This document shows positions 1-9,989 of a stretch of DNA of 64,000 bases, piece by piece. Numbering within the stretch: position 1 is the stretch's first letter; each line of letters opens with the position of its first letter. Location of the stretch: NCBI RefSeq assembly GCF_026011715.1, contig NZ_BRVM01000003.1, positions 3,297 through 67,296 on the forward strand. The letters run 5' to 3'. The notes beneath the pieces were generated by a model. It did no database searches, was not told the origin of the DNA, and saw only the letters and a program-made list of their open reading frames with translations. The position numbers were made by a program, and so were the translations under genes. Origin of the DNA: Cytobacillus sp. NCCP-133 (GTDB lineage Bacteria > Bacillota > Bacilli > Bacillales > Cytobacillaceae).

Positions 1-81
1 CGGGGAAGAAAGCTAAGAACAGGAGATAAGGTGGAAATTCCCTCTGTAGGTGAATTTACGATTGTGCAGCTTATAACCTAA
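1..81 (+). CDS. yaaA: S4-domain protein YaaA (RlbA), 3' end only
   Basis: An open frame runs from the window edge to TAA at 79-81. It reads RGRKLRTGDKVEI followed by a short beta-rich tail, matching the C-terminus of the small S4-type RNA-binding protein encoded just upstream of recF in Bacillus. The family is about 70 residues and only the last 26 are in the window. It is a short basic protein linked to ribosome assembly. The stop lies 15 bases before recF, so the two are probably co-transcribed. The identification rests on the C-terminal match and the gene order. Confidence 0.85.
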   Translation, partial: RGRKLRTGDKVEIPSVGEFTIVQLIT

Positions 82-96
82 AAGGATGTAGCGTCT

Positions 97-1215
97 ATGT
101 ATATAGAGCAATTGCTTTTGAAGAATTACCGGAATTACGAAGAGCTGGAATTTAACTTAGAGAATAAAGTGAACGTTATCTTGGGAGAGAATGCCCAGGG
201 AAAGACAAATGTCATGGAGTCGATCTATGTACTGGCTATGGCGAAGTCACATAGAACATCTAACGACAAAGATCTTATTCGCTGGGATCAAGATTATGCT
301 AAAATAGAAGGAAGGGTCCAAAAAAGCAATGGATCCCTTCCCATGCAATTAGTAATAAGCAAAAAAGGCAAAAAGGCTAAATGCAATCATATAGAGCAGC
401 AAAGATTAAGCCAGTATGTAGGCAATATGAATGTTGTGATGTTCGCGCCTGAAGACCTCCATCTTGTAAAAGGGAGCCCTCAAGTAAGGCGTCGTTTTAT
501 TGATATGGAGATTGGGCAGGTTTCACCTGTCTATTTGCATGATATCAGCCAATATCAAAAGATTCTTCAGCAGCGGAATCATTATTTAAAGATGCTGCAG
601 ATCAAAAAGCAGACTGATCTTACCATGCTTGAGATTTTAACAGAGCAATTCATAGAAATGGCTGCAAAAATTGTTTCCAAGAGATATGAATTTCTCAAAT
701 TGCTTCAAAAATGGGCACAGCCGATACATGAAGGGATTTCAAGAGGGCTGGAAACTTTGAAAATTGAGTACAAGCCTTCCGCAGATGTATTAGAAGAACA
801 AAATTTGTCGAAAATGGTTAAAGTATATCAAGAAAAATTCGAAAAAGTAAAAAACAGGGAAATCGACCGTGGAATCACTATGTTTGGCCCTCATCGGGAC
901 GACCTTATTTTTCATGTGAATGGACGGGACGTGCAAACTTTCGGCTCTCAGGGCCAGCAAAGGACGACGGCTCTCTCCCTTAAGCTTGCCGAAATTGAAT
1001 TGATCCATTCTGAAATAGGAGAGTATCCCATTCTCCTGCTTGATGATGTCCTATCAGAACTGGATGATTTCCGCCAGTCCCACCTATTGAACACCATTCA
1101 AGGGAAGGTACAGACATTTGTCACAACGACAAGCGTCGACGGAATTGACCATCAGACACTTAAAGAGGCAGCAGCCTTCAGTGTTGAGACAGGAAGAATC
1201 AATAAGATTCAGTGA
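97..1215 (+). CDS. recF: DNA replication and repair protein RecF
   Basis: RecF is an SMC-like ATPase that works with RecO and RecR to load RecA at single-strand gaps and stalled forks. The 372-residue protein has the usual family length. It has a Walker A motif GENAQGKT at residues 30-37, an ABC-type signature FGSQGQQRT near 285, and Walker [12 protein letters not shown] near 315. The ATG follows the AAAGGATG stretch at 81-88. Neighbours are yaaA upstream and remB nine bases downstream, the conserved dnaA-region order. Nothing unusual is seen. Confidence 0.98.
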   Translation: MYIEQLLLKNYRNYEELEFNLENKVNVILGENAQGKTNVMESIYVLAMAKSHRTSNDKDLIRWDQDYAKIEGRVQKSNGSLPMQLVISKKGKKAKCNHIEQQRLSQYVGNMNVVMFAPEDLHLVKGSPQVRRRFIDMEIGQVSPVYLHDISQYQKILQQRNHYLKMLQIKKQTDLTMLEILTEQFIEMAAKIVSKRYEFLKLLQKWAQPIHEGISRGLETLKIEYKPSADVLEEQNLSKMVKVYQEKFEKVKNREIDRGITMFGPHRDDLIFHVNGRDVQTFGSQGQQRTTALSLKLAEIELIHSEIGEYPILLLDDVLSELDDFRQSHLLNTIQGKVQTFVTTTSVDGIDHQTLKEAAAFSVETGRINKIQ

Positions 1216-1224
1216 GGTGATCGC

Positions 1225-1473
1225 ATGTATATCCATGTTGGTGAAGATGTGTTAGTCCGGGCAAGTGATATTGTGGCGATTATTGATAAAGAAAGTGCCA
1301 CTTCTTCTGAATATGCACAAGAGTGCTTAGAACAGGAAGACCATTTAGTTATTAACCTCGCAAAGGGATCTTATAAGTCTGTAGTAGTAACGACTGATAA
1401 AATCTATTTTTCCCCGCTGGCTTCCGGTACGTTAAAAAAACGATCGCATAAATTAAGTGTCCAGGAGTTTTAG
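1225..1473 (+). CDS. remB: Extracellular matrix regulator RemB (YaaB), DUF370 family
   Basis: This 82-residue DUF370 protein starts MYIHVGEDVLVRASDIVAI. RemB sits between recF and gyrB in Bacillus and is a small regulator linked, with RemA, to activation of biofilm matrix genes. The AGGTGA ribosome site straddles the recF stop, which suggests translation coupled to recF. The window also carries a large exopolysaccharide locus, a plausible downstream process, but no direct regulatory link is visible. Family and gene order make the call secure. Confidence 0.93.
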   Translation: MYIHVGEDVLVRASDIVAIIDKESATSSEYAQECLEQEDHLVINLAKGSYKSVVVTTDKIYFSPLASGTLKKRSHKLSVQEF

Positions 1474-1557
1474 TAAAGTCTACAGTTTGGTGCATCTCAA
1501 AGTTTAGCCAAGCTTTTTAATAGATTATTGAAAATGGAATGCAAATGGAAAGTGTAG

Positions 1558-3495
<1,938 letters not shown>

Positions 3496-3568
3496 TTGTA
3501 AAAGGAAAATTTTTGGGACCAGAAATTTTTATAGCAGTGGCGCTGCATCAGGTGCCTCAGCTTTATTT

Positions 3569-3597
3569 CAGGATAGGGTTTCTCTATCCTGCTTTTA
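3569..3597 (+). terminator. Probable intrinsic terminator after gyrB
   Basis: CAGGATAG (3569-3576) pairs with CTATCCTG (3584-3591) across a 7-nt loop and is followed by CTTTT. It lies 74 bases past the gyrB stop and about 175 bases before gyrA. It may partly uncouple the two subunits. The T run is short, so read-through is likely. Confidence 0.5.
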
Positions 3598-3771
3598 CAT
3601 AATAAGCCATTCTTATATTTTTAGTTTATGCCCATCCTTTGCGGATTTATTAAATAAATTGCATTGACTGCTGAAACGTCTATTTCTTCAGATTAAACTT
3701 AGCAACAGTTAAACGATAAGTAACGAGAGATGCAAAAGCATCCTAAGTTTCTTTAAAGGAGGTTCCTTTAA

Positions 3772-6294
3772 ATGGCCGACACACCTAATTCTCAAGTAAA
3801 AGAAATTAATATCAGCCAGGAAATGCGTTCATCATTCCTGGACTATGCCATGAGCGTAATTGTTTCACGTGCTCTTCCAGATGTACGGGATGGATTAAAG
3901 CCGGTTCATCGAAGGATTTTATACGCAATGCATGATTTAGGAATGCATTCAGATAAAGCATTTAAAAAATCCGCCCGTATTGTCGGAGAAGTGATCGGTA
4001 AATACCATCCACATGGAGACTCTGCTGTTTATGACACTATGGTTCGAATGGCGCAGGATTTCAACTATCGCTATATGCTGGTTGATGGTCATGGAAACTT
4101 TGGTTCTGTGGATGGCGACGCTGCTGCTGCCATGCGTTACACTGAGGCGCGTATGTCAAAAATCTCAATGGAGCTGCTGCGTGATATCAATAAAGATACA
4201 ATTGATTATCAGGATAACTATGATGGTGCAGAAAAAGAACCTGTTGTGCTTCCGTCACGCTTCCCTAATCTGCTGGTAAACGGAACCTCTGGTATCGCGG
4301 TAGGTATGGCTACCAATATTCCGCCTCACCAGCTTGGAGAAGTTATTGATGGGGTTCTTGCAATCAGCCAAGAACCAGATTTAACAGTTCAAGAGCTGAT
4401 GGAAATCATTCCTGGCCCGGATTTTCCTACCGCTGGATTAATTTTAGGCCGGAGTGGAATCCGCAAAGCCTACGAAACTGGACGTGGTTCCATTACATTA
4501 AGAGCTAAAGTGGAAATTGAAGAAAAGTCCAATGGGAAAGAAGTTATCATCGTTAACGAACTTCCTTACCAGGTCAATAAAGCTAAACTGATTGAAAAAA
4601 TAGCAGAACTTGTCCGCGATAAGCGTATTGACGGCATTACGGATCTGCGTGATGAATCTGATCGGAATGGTATGCGTATTGTTATTGAAGTCCGCAAAGA
4701 TGCCAATGCCAATGTCCTGCTGAACAATCTTTATAAGCAAACAGCCCTGCAGACAAGCTTTGGGATTAACTTGCTTGCACTTGTAGATGGCCAGCCTAAA
4801 GTACTTAATTTAAAACAGTGCCTTCAATATTATCTCGATCACCAAAAGGTTGTTATTCGCCGCCGTACTGAGTTTGAACTTAAAAAGGCTGAAGCCCGGG
4901 CACATATCTTGGAAGGTTTAAGGATTGCACTAGACCATCTTGATGAGGTTATTAATCTTATTCGCAGTTCCCAAACCACTGATATTGCACGCGAAGGCTT
5001 AATGACAAAATTCAATCTTTCCGAGAAACAGGCCCAGGCTATTCTAGACATGCGCTTACAGCGTCTAACAGGTTTGGAGCGCGAAAAGATTGAAGACGAA
5101 TATTCTGGCCTTGTTGCGCTTATTGCTGAATTAAAAGCTATTTTGGCTGATGAAGAAAAAGTATTAGAGATCATCCGTGAAGAATTAAACGAGATCAAAG
5201 AGCGGTTTAATGATAAACGCCGTACCGAAATTGTTGCTGGCGGCATCGAACAAATCGAGGACGAAGATTTAATTCCGCGTGAAAATATTGTCCTCACTTT
5301 AACTCATAAAGGTTATATAAAACGGCTTCCTGTCTCGACATACCGTGCTCAAAAGCGGGGCGGCCGCGGAATCCAGGGAATGGGAACAAATGAGGATGAC
5401 TTTGTGGAGCATCTCATTACCACTTCCACGCATGATACAATTCTTTTCTTCACAAATAAAGGAAAAGTGTATCGCGCCAAAGGGTATGAAATTCCTGAAT
5501 TCAGCCGTACAGCAAAAGGAATTCCGATTATTAACCTTCTTGGAGTAGATAAAGATGAATGGGTTAACGCCATTATACCGGTTGAAGAGTTTGTCGACGA
5601 CTGGTTCCTGTTCTTTACCACTAAGAAGGGAATCTCAAAACGCTCGCCTTTATCCTCCTTTGCGAATATAAGGAATAATGGCTTAATTGCATTGAATCTC
5701 CGCGAAGATGATGAATTGATTTCTGTACGTTTAACTGACGGCAGCAAGGAAATCATAATTGGTACAAGCCACGGTATGCTGATCCGATTCCCTGAAGAGG
5801 ATGTTCGTTCTATGGGCAGAACAGCTACAGGGGTAAAAGGAATCAGTTTAAGTGGGGATGACGAAGTAGTAGGCATGGAAGTACTGGAGGAAGGCACAGA
5901 AATTCTGATTGTCACAAAAAATGGCTACGGTAAACGTACTTCTGCTGAAGAGTATCGTGTACAAGGCAGAGGCGGAAAAGGAATCAAGACATGCAATATA
6001 ACAGATAAGAATGGCAGCCTTGTTTCCATGAAAGCTGTTACCGGTGAGGAAGACGCTATGCTGATTACAACGGGCGGTGTATTGATCCGCATGGCTGTAA
6101 GCGATATTTCCAAAATGGGCCGAAATACGCAAGGTGTCCGCTTGATTCGTTTAAACGAAGATACCGACGAAGCAGTCTCAACAGTAGCTAAGGTTGAGAA
6201 AGAGGATGAAAAAGGCGACGACGAACTAACGAAACCAATAGAAGATGCTGAATCTCTTTCTGAAGAAGAAGTTATTGGAGAAGGCGAAGAGTAA
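3772..6294 (+). CDS. gyrA: DNA gyrase subunit A
   Basis: This is the DNA breakage-reunion subunit of gyrase. The catalytic tyrosine lies in [10 protein letters not shown] (Tyr123). The quinolone-resistance region [10 protein letters not shown] keeps the wild-type Ser84 and Asp88. The C-terminal DNA-wrapping beta-pinwheel has the GyrA box [10 protein letters not shown] near residue 525. The last ~35 residues form an acidic tail rich in E and D. Length is 840 residues. AAAGGAGG precedes the ATG by about 8 bases. A strong terminator follows at once. Confidence 0.98.
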   Translation: MADTPNSQVKEINISQEMRSSFLDYAMSVIVSRALPDVRDGLKPVHRRILYAMHDLGMHSDKAFKKSARIVGEVIGKYHPHGDSAVYDTMVRMAQDFNYRYMLVDGHGNFGSVDGDAAAAMRYTEARMSKISMELLRDINKDTIDYQDNYDGAEKEPVVLPSRFPNLLVNGTSGIAVGMATNIPPHQLGEVIDGVLAISQEPDLTVQELMEIIPGPDFPTAGLILGRSGIRKAYETGRGSITLRAKVEIEEKSNGKEVIIVNELPYQVNKAKLIEKIAELVRDKRIDGITDLRDESDRNGMRIVIEVRKDANANVLLNNLYKQTALQTSFGINLLALVDGQPKVLNLKQCLQYYLDHQKVVIRRRTEFELKKAEARAHILEGLRIALDHLDEVINLIRSSQTTDIAREGLMTKFNLSEKQAQAILDMRLQRLTGLEREKIEDEYSGLVALIAELKAILADEEKVLEIIREELNEIKERFNDKRRTEIVAGGIEQIEDEDLIPRENIVLTLTHKGYIKRLPVSTYRAQKRGGRGIQGMGTNEDDFVEHLITTSTHDTILFFTNKGKVYRAKGYEIPEFSRTAKGIPIINLLGVDKDEWVNAIIPVEEFVDDWFLFFTTKKGISKRSPLSSFANIRNNGLIALNLREDDELISVRLTDGSKEIIIGTSHGMLIRFPEEDVRSMGRTATGVKGISLSGDDEVVGMEVLEEGTEILIVTKNGYGKRTSAEEYRVQGRGGKGIKTCNITDKNGSLVSMKAVTGEEDAMLITTGGVLIRMAVSDISKMGRNTQGVRLIRLNEDTDEAVSTVAKVEKEDEKGDDELTKPIEDAESLSEEEVIGEGEE

Positions 6295-6301
6295 TTTTTT
6301 C

Positions 6302-6331
6302 AGGAACACATTATTTGTGTTCCTTTTTTTT
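6302..6331 (+). terminator. Intrinsic terminator of gyrA
   Basis: AGGAACACA (6302-6310) and TGTGTTCCT (6316-6324) form a perfect 9-bp stem with a 5-nt loop, followed by seven T residues. It begins 8 bases after the gyrA stop. Confidence 0.92.
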
Positions 6332-6386
6332 GTCCAATTAATGTAAAATAGTAAAAAAGACTCATTTTATATGGAGTGTGGAAACG

Positions 6387-7472
6387 GTGCGTGTACCTAT
6401 TCAAGAATTGCAAGAAGGCTGTATTTTATCAGAAGATGTATTCAGTATGACTAATCGTCCCATCGTTAGCCGAAAAACTGTCCTTACAAGTGAACTGATC
6501 GGGATATTAAAAGCATTTTTAATTGAGGAGGCTGTGGTTGAGCGAACATTGGTTAACGGAATGGCATTTATCCCTGCTGAAGGAATTGTAGAAAATCCGA
6601 ACATCTCTGAAACAAAGGAAAATGACTCCAGCTTTTTAGACACATTTTTAATTGGTGTCAAAAAATATAAAAAAGAATTCCAAGCTTGGCAGTCAGGGCT
6701 GCCGATTGATATAGCAAAAATAAGGAACATCATGATTCCGCTTATTGATAAGATGGAAAAAAGCCCTTCTGATATTTTTACTTTGCATCATTTTTCTACT
6801 AATGAAGATTATTTATTTCAGCATGCGGTTGCTGTAGGTCTTATAAGTTCGTTTATCGGAAAAAAATTAAACCTTAATAAAGGGGAGGTTGTCCAATTAG
6901 CTCTTGGAGGCTGTTTAGCGGATTCAGGAATGGCAAAAATCAGCCACGGGATTCTGCAAAAAAGCACTTCATTGAGTTCGGAAGAATTTGAAGAAATAAA
7001 AGGGCACTGCTCTCATAGTTTTAAAATGGTACAAAATCTCTCACTTTTAAGAGAGAGTACAAAGATCGGGATTATCCAGCATCATGAGCGTCTTGACGGA
7101 AGCGGTTATCCGTTTGGCGAACAAAGCAGTAAAATTAATCAAACAGGAAAAATAATCGCTGTAGCAGATGCATTTCATGCCATGACTTCCCAGCGCCTTT
7201 ACAGGAGAAAACAATCTCCATTTAAAGTGCTGGAGATGCTTATTCAGGATAGCTTTGGAAAATATGATATTCAATCCATTCAGGCATTAGGATCCGGCAT
7301 CATGACTTTTTCTATTGGAAGCCGTGTAAAGCTTTCAGATGGGCAAATTGGCGAGATTCTATTTGTGGATGATAAATCTCCAACAAGACCTTTAGTTAAA
7401 ATTGAAGAGACAGATGAATTGGTCCATCTTGAAAAAGACCGCCAGCTATTTATAGATGAAGTATTAAAATGA
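6387..7472 (+). CDS. HD-GYP domain protein with a degenerate HD motif
   Basis: This 361-residue protein has an N-terminal region typical of HD-GYP proteins and an HD-GYP domain at about residues 140-290. The family hydrolyses cyclic di-GMP at a metal centre. The GYP half is intact (HHERLDGSGYP near 231), but the position expected to read HDIGK reads ADSGMAK near 176, so the first metal-binding His is Ala. Catalysis may be weak or lost, leaving a binding or signalling role. The frame opens at GTG 6378, but GGAG at 6373-6376 suits GTG 6387. It lies between the gyrA terminator and the rRNA promoters. Confidence 0.85.
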   Translation: MRVPIQELQEGCILSEDVFSMTNRPIVSRKTVLTSELIGILKAFLIEEAVVERTLVNGMAFIPAEGIVENPNISETKENDSSFLDTFLIGVKKYKKEFQAWQSGLPIDIAKIRNIMIPLIDKMEKSPSDIFTLHHFSTNEDYLFQHAVAVGLISSFIGKKLNLNKGEVVQLALGGCLADSGMAKISHGILQKSTSLSSEEFEEIKGHCSHSFKMVQNLSLLRESTKIGIIQHHERLDGSGYPFGEQSSKINQTGKIIAVADAFHAMTSQRLYRRKQSPFKVLEMLIQDSFGKYDIQSIQALGSGIMTFSIGSRVKLSDGQIGEILFVDDKSPTRPLVKIEETDELVHLEKDRQLFIDEVLK

Positions 7473-7494
7473 CCGGTTGATTCGGTCTTTTTTG
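7472..7494 (+). terminator. Intrinsic terminator of the HD-GYP gene
   Basis: GACCG (7472-7476) and CGGTC (7484-7488) form a short stem, followed by six T residues. It overlaps the stop codon of the gene. Confidence 0.75.
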
Positions 7495-7552
7495 TTGTTT
7501 ACAAAATTATAAAATTCGCTATGTGTCATAACTTGTTAAATAGTTTATCTAT

Positions 7553-7674
7553 GTCTAGCGCAAGCAGCCTGCCCCCCTCGTCTTGTGTTTGGGGTTCCCA
7601 GAAAAGACGTTGCCGCAGGATGTTGCGCTATTAATCTGCGTTCCTTCGTGTGCAGGGTGCCCTGCGCTTTTCTT
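7553..7674. repeat. Dispersed REP-like repeat, long variant
   Basis: The element opens with TGTCTAGCGCAAG and ends with GCGCTTTTCTT. It carries inverted arms TAGCGCAA (7556-7563) and TTGCGCTA (7623-7630). The same end motifs, in the opposite orientation, bound the shorter copies near 58.9 and 60.3 kb. It fits a structured intergenic repeat family common in Bacillaceae. It lies upstream of the rRNA promoters. Confidence 0.5.
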
Positions 7675-7736
7675 AATTTTCGTAGAAAGTAATTCTACGT
7701 TAATATGTGAAATTATAATTTATTTTAAAAAAATAC

Positions 7737-7765
7737 TTGCAATAAGTGTGATAGGCTGATATAAT
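7737..7765 (+). promoter_or_regulatory. rRNA operon promoter P1
   Basis: TTGCAA (7737-7742), a 17-nt spacer, and a perfect TATAAT (7760-7765). An A/T-rich stretch lies just upstream, as in rRNA UP elements. It is a sigma-A type promoter feeding the 16S start about 190 nt downstream. Confidence 0.8.
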
Positions 7766-7818
7766 AATTCAAGTCAGCAAGAGATGAGTAATGTTAGAAA
7801 ACAACTTAAAACAACTTG

Positions 7819-7847
7819 TTGACATTGATAATCAGAAATGATATATT
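7819..7847 (+). promoter_or_regulatory. rRNA operon promoter P2
   Basis: A perfect TTGACA (7819-7824), a 17-nt spacer and TATATT (7842-7847). Tandem P1/P2 promoters about 80 nt apart are the normal arrangement of Bacillus rrn operons. Leader sequence with processing-type inverted repeats follows up to the 16S start. Confidence 0.85.
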
Positions 7848-7957
7848 AATAAAGTCGCTTCTGAGCGTCGGATTGATCTTTGAAAACTGAACGAACAAAA
7901 ACGTCAACGTTAATTCTTTAGTCTTTTTTTAAAAGACAAATCGAGCTTAATCAACTC

Positions 7958-8037
7958 TTATATGGAGAGTTTGATCCTGGCTCAGGACGAACGCTGGCGG
8001 CGTGCCTAATACATGCAAGTCGAGCGGACGGATGGGG
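7958..8037 (+). rRNA. 16S ribosomal RNA, 5' fragment only (~80 nt)
   Basis: The 5' end of 16S rRNA is unmistakable: GAGTTTGATCCTGGCTCAG at 7966-7984, then the conserved CGCTGGCGGCGTGCC and ACATGCAAGTCGAGCGG blocks. Identity stops inside the first variable helix at about 8034-8038. What follows has no rRNA character and is protein-coding. The remaining ~1450 nt of 16S, the 23S and the 5S are absent. The promoters are intact, so this is a broken or misjoined operon. The exact breakpoint is uncertain by a few bases because both sides share G residues. Confidence 0.93.
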
Positions 8038-8093
8038 GACATTATAATCGACTAATTCTGGACAGGCAATACCGTCAACTTTCGGAAATTTAA
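8038..8093 (+). pseudogene. 3' tail of an unknown gene cut by the 16S junction
   Basis: Directly after the junction one frame is open to TAA at 8091-8093 and encodes HYNRLILDRQYRQLSEI. The next gene begins 19 bases later with AAGGGTG between, an operon-like spacing. This suggests the DNA right of the junction begins inside a real coding sequence whose 5' part is missing. The fragment is too short to identify, and a chance open frame of this length is possible. Confidence 0.35.
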
Positions 8094-8112
8094 GGGTGTC
8101 AAAAACAATACT

Positions 8113-8511
8113 ATGATTTATGACGATGGAGTACAAGTTGATGAAAACATGCGTGTAGTGGAATGCCCACGTTGTGAGAATGAAGTGTTCAGTACAAATG
8201 CCGGTCACTGCAAGATTTGTGGAATATCTTTGTATAATGTTTGTGAAGGTGAACCCGAGTTTGACTCTAACGGATACCAAATCGATACAATCTATCATCA
8301 GAACCCCGGTGACGCTCGCTTTTGTGAATCCTGCGGCCGTCCTACTACTTTTAATAAAACAGGAATTCTAAAGCCGTGGGATGTGGTAAGAGAACAGGCG
8401 TTTAGTCAGCAACAACATAATTCAAATGTCATTCCAATTGATCCGTTTGCTAACCAGCAGTACCAAACGTCACCGCCGTTACCTATAAGTGATGATGACT
8501 TGCCATTCTGA
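8113..8511 (+). CDS. Zinc-ribbon protein with an SSB-like C-terminal tail
   Basis: This 132-residue protein is not a family I recognise. It has CPRC (18-21) paired with CKIC (33-36), a typical zinc ribbon, and a further CESC (71-74) that may form a second site with Cys44 or nearby residues. A Q/N-rich linker follows. The end is striking: DPFAN at 110-114 and the terminal ISDDDLPF closely match the C-terminus of Bacillus SsbA, the tip that recruits replication and repair proteins. No OB fold is visible. The inference is a small factor using SSB-tip docking, perhaps from a mobile element. AAGGGTG lies 14 bases before the ATG, a weak site. Confidence 0.7.
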   Translation: MIYDDGVQVDENMRVVECPRCENEVFSTNAGHCKICGISLYNVCEGEPEFDSNGYQIDTIYHQNPGDARFCESCGRPTTFNKTGILKPWDVVREQAFSQQQHNSNVIPIDPFANQQYQTSPPLPISDDDLPF

Positions 8512-8601
8512 AAAATTAAAATTACTATTCTCTAAAACGTAAACTTCAAATAAGCCCGCCAAGCCTCTCTAGGCCCAGCGGGTGAATACTAAAAACTCTT
8601 A

Positions 8602-8716
8602 CTAAATCACACTATTCTTATAATTCTTCTCAAACCGCCAAACATTCCTGCACATTGCTATAATTTCACATTTTGCAGTCCAACCTAGTTCCTGCTTTGC
8701 TTTTGTCAAATAAAAG
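8602..8716 (-). pseudogene. galE: 3' remnant of UDP-glucose 4-epimerase (galE)
   Basis: Just past the wecB stop, the - strand is open to TAG (8602-8604) and encodes YLTKAKQELGWTAK, then a segment ending CRNVWRFEKNYKNS. This matches the C-terminal signature of GalE-type epimerases (A-K-x-x-L-G-W, then M-C-x-D-x-W-x-W-x-x-x-N-P). Only about 38 codons remain and no start is present. It suggests a galE once lay here and was removed by recombination, leaving its end behind wecB. Confidence 0.7.
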
Positions 8717-9811
8717 TTAACCCTCTAACACATCAGCAATTCTCTTGCTTGCGGAACCATCACCATATGGATTGCTTGCTTGACTCATTTTTTCATACTC
8801 TGTTTTATCTTCAAGAAGTAATTTAAAGGTCTTATATATATTCTCTTCATCTGTCCCAACCAGCTTTAATGTTCCAGCTGCTATACCTTCCGGGCGCTCA
8901 GTTGTATCACGCATTACCAACACTGGCTTACCTAAGCTTGGAGCTTCCTCTTGAATGCCACCACTATCAGTCAATATTAAATAAGATCTTGATAAGAAAT
9001 TATGAAAATCTAATACTTCCAATGGCTCAATGATTCTTACCCTATCGTTATTTCCTAGTATTTCTTTAGCGGCTTCTCTTACTACTGGATTCATATGAAT
9101 CGGATATATTGCTTTAATATCAGAATGCTCATCAACAATCCTTTTAATAGCCTTAAACATACTTCTCATTGGTACACCTAGATTTTCTCTTCGATGAGCT
9201 GTTATCATAATAAGTCTGCTGCCTGATGCCCAATCAAGTTGTTCATGAGAATAATCATCTCTAACCGTTGTCTTAAGTGCATCAATGGCAGTATTTCCTG
9301 TCACATAAATAGTAGAAGGATCTTTTCCCTCTTTTAAAAGGTTTTCTTTTGACATCTCCGTTGGCGCAAAGTTATACCCCGCCACAATTCCTACAGCTTG
9401 CCTATTAAATTCTTCTGGATATGGAGAATAAACATTGTACGTTCTAAGTCCCGCCTCTACATGTCCAACAGGAATTTGTAGATAAAAACATGCTAAAGAC
9501 GTTACAAATGTAGTTGAAGTATCACCATGAACTAAAACTACATCAGGCTTCACTTCTTCTAATACATTTTTCATTTTTTCTAGGATATTTATTGTCACAT
9601 CGAATAGCGTTTGTTTCGCTTTCATGATCGATAAATCAAAATCCGGGACCACACTAAATGCATCCAACACTTGATCCAACATTTCTCTATGCTGACCTGT
9701 AACACAAACAACGGTATCCAATTTATCTCGTGTTTTTAGTTCTTTAACTAAGGGACACATTTTAATAGCCTCTGGCCGTGTACCAAATACAACCATTATT
9801 TTTTTCTTCAT
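8717..9811 (-). CDS. wecB: UDP-N-acetylglucosamine 2-epimerase (non-hydrolysing)
   Basis: It converts UDP-GlcNAc to UDP-ManNAc in the cytoplasm, for surface polysaccharides. About 364 residues. Family motifs are present: GTRPEAIKMCPLV at the N-terminus, HGDTSTTF, VGHVEAGLRT, HRRENLG, and LTDSGGIQEEAPSLGKPVLVMRDTTERPE in the UDP-binding half (with the conserved Glu, Arg and His residues). The frame opens at TTG 9820, but ATG 9811 lies 9 nt past AGGG and is chosen. It follows the ManNAc dehydrogenase, so the two make UDP-ManNAcA. The B. subtilis orthologue is named mnaA. Confidence 0.95.
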   Translation of the reverse strand: MKKKIMVVFGTRPEAIKMCPLVKELKTRDKLDTVVCVTGQHREMLDQVLDAFSVVPDFDLSIMKAKQTLFDVTINILEKMKNVLEEVKPDVVLVHGDTSTTFVTSLACFYLQIPVGHVEAGLRTYNVYSPYPEEFNRQAVGIVAGYNFAPTEMSKENLLKEGKDPSTIYVTGNTAIDALKTTVRDDYSHEQLDWASGSRLIMITAHRRENLGVPMRSMFKAIKRIVDEHSDIKAIYPIHMNPVVREAAKEILGNNDRVRIIEPLEVLDFHNFLSRSYLILTDSGGIQEEAPSLGKPVLVMRDTTERPEGIAAGTLKLVGTDEENIYKTFKLLLEDKTEYEKMSQASNPYGDGSASKRIADVLEG

Positions 9812-9934
9812 ATATATCAACCCTATCTTATATTTAAAACCTTTGTTTATTGATGACCTTATTTTAATCCTAATTTATATATCGTAATGATTTTTTTGAA
9901 AAGTATGGTAATGGTAAAAGATTCACAATAAATT

Positions 9935-9978
9935 AAAAGGTCACTACTAGGCTCCACAGGAACATAAAAGTGACCTTT
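9935..9978 (-). terminator. Intrinsic terminator of the wecC gene
   Basis: AAAAGGTCACT (9935-9945) pairs with AGTGACCTTT (9969-9978). Read on the - strand the stem ends in ACCTTTTAATTTATT. It lies just after the dehydrogenase stop, so wecB may also have its own promoter. Confidence 0.7.
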
Positions 9979-9989
9979 GCTTCATATAA

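Noticed and set aside
7958..8037. Complete rRNA operon
   Set aside because: Only the first ~80 nt of 16S are present; no later 16S, 23S, 5S or tRNA sequence follows.
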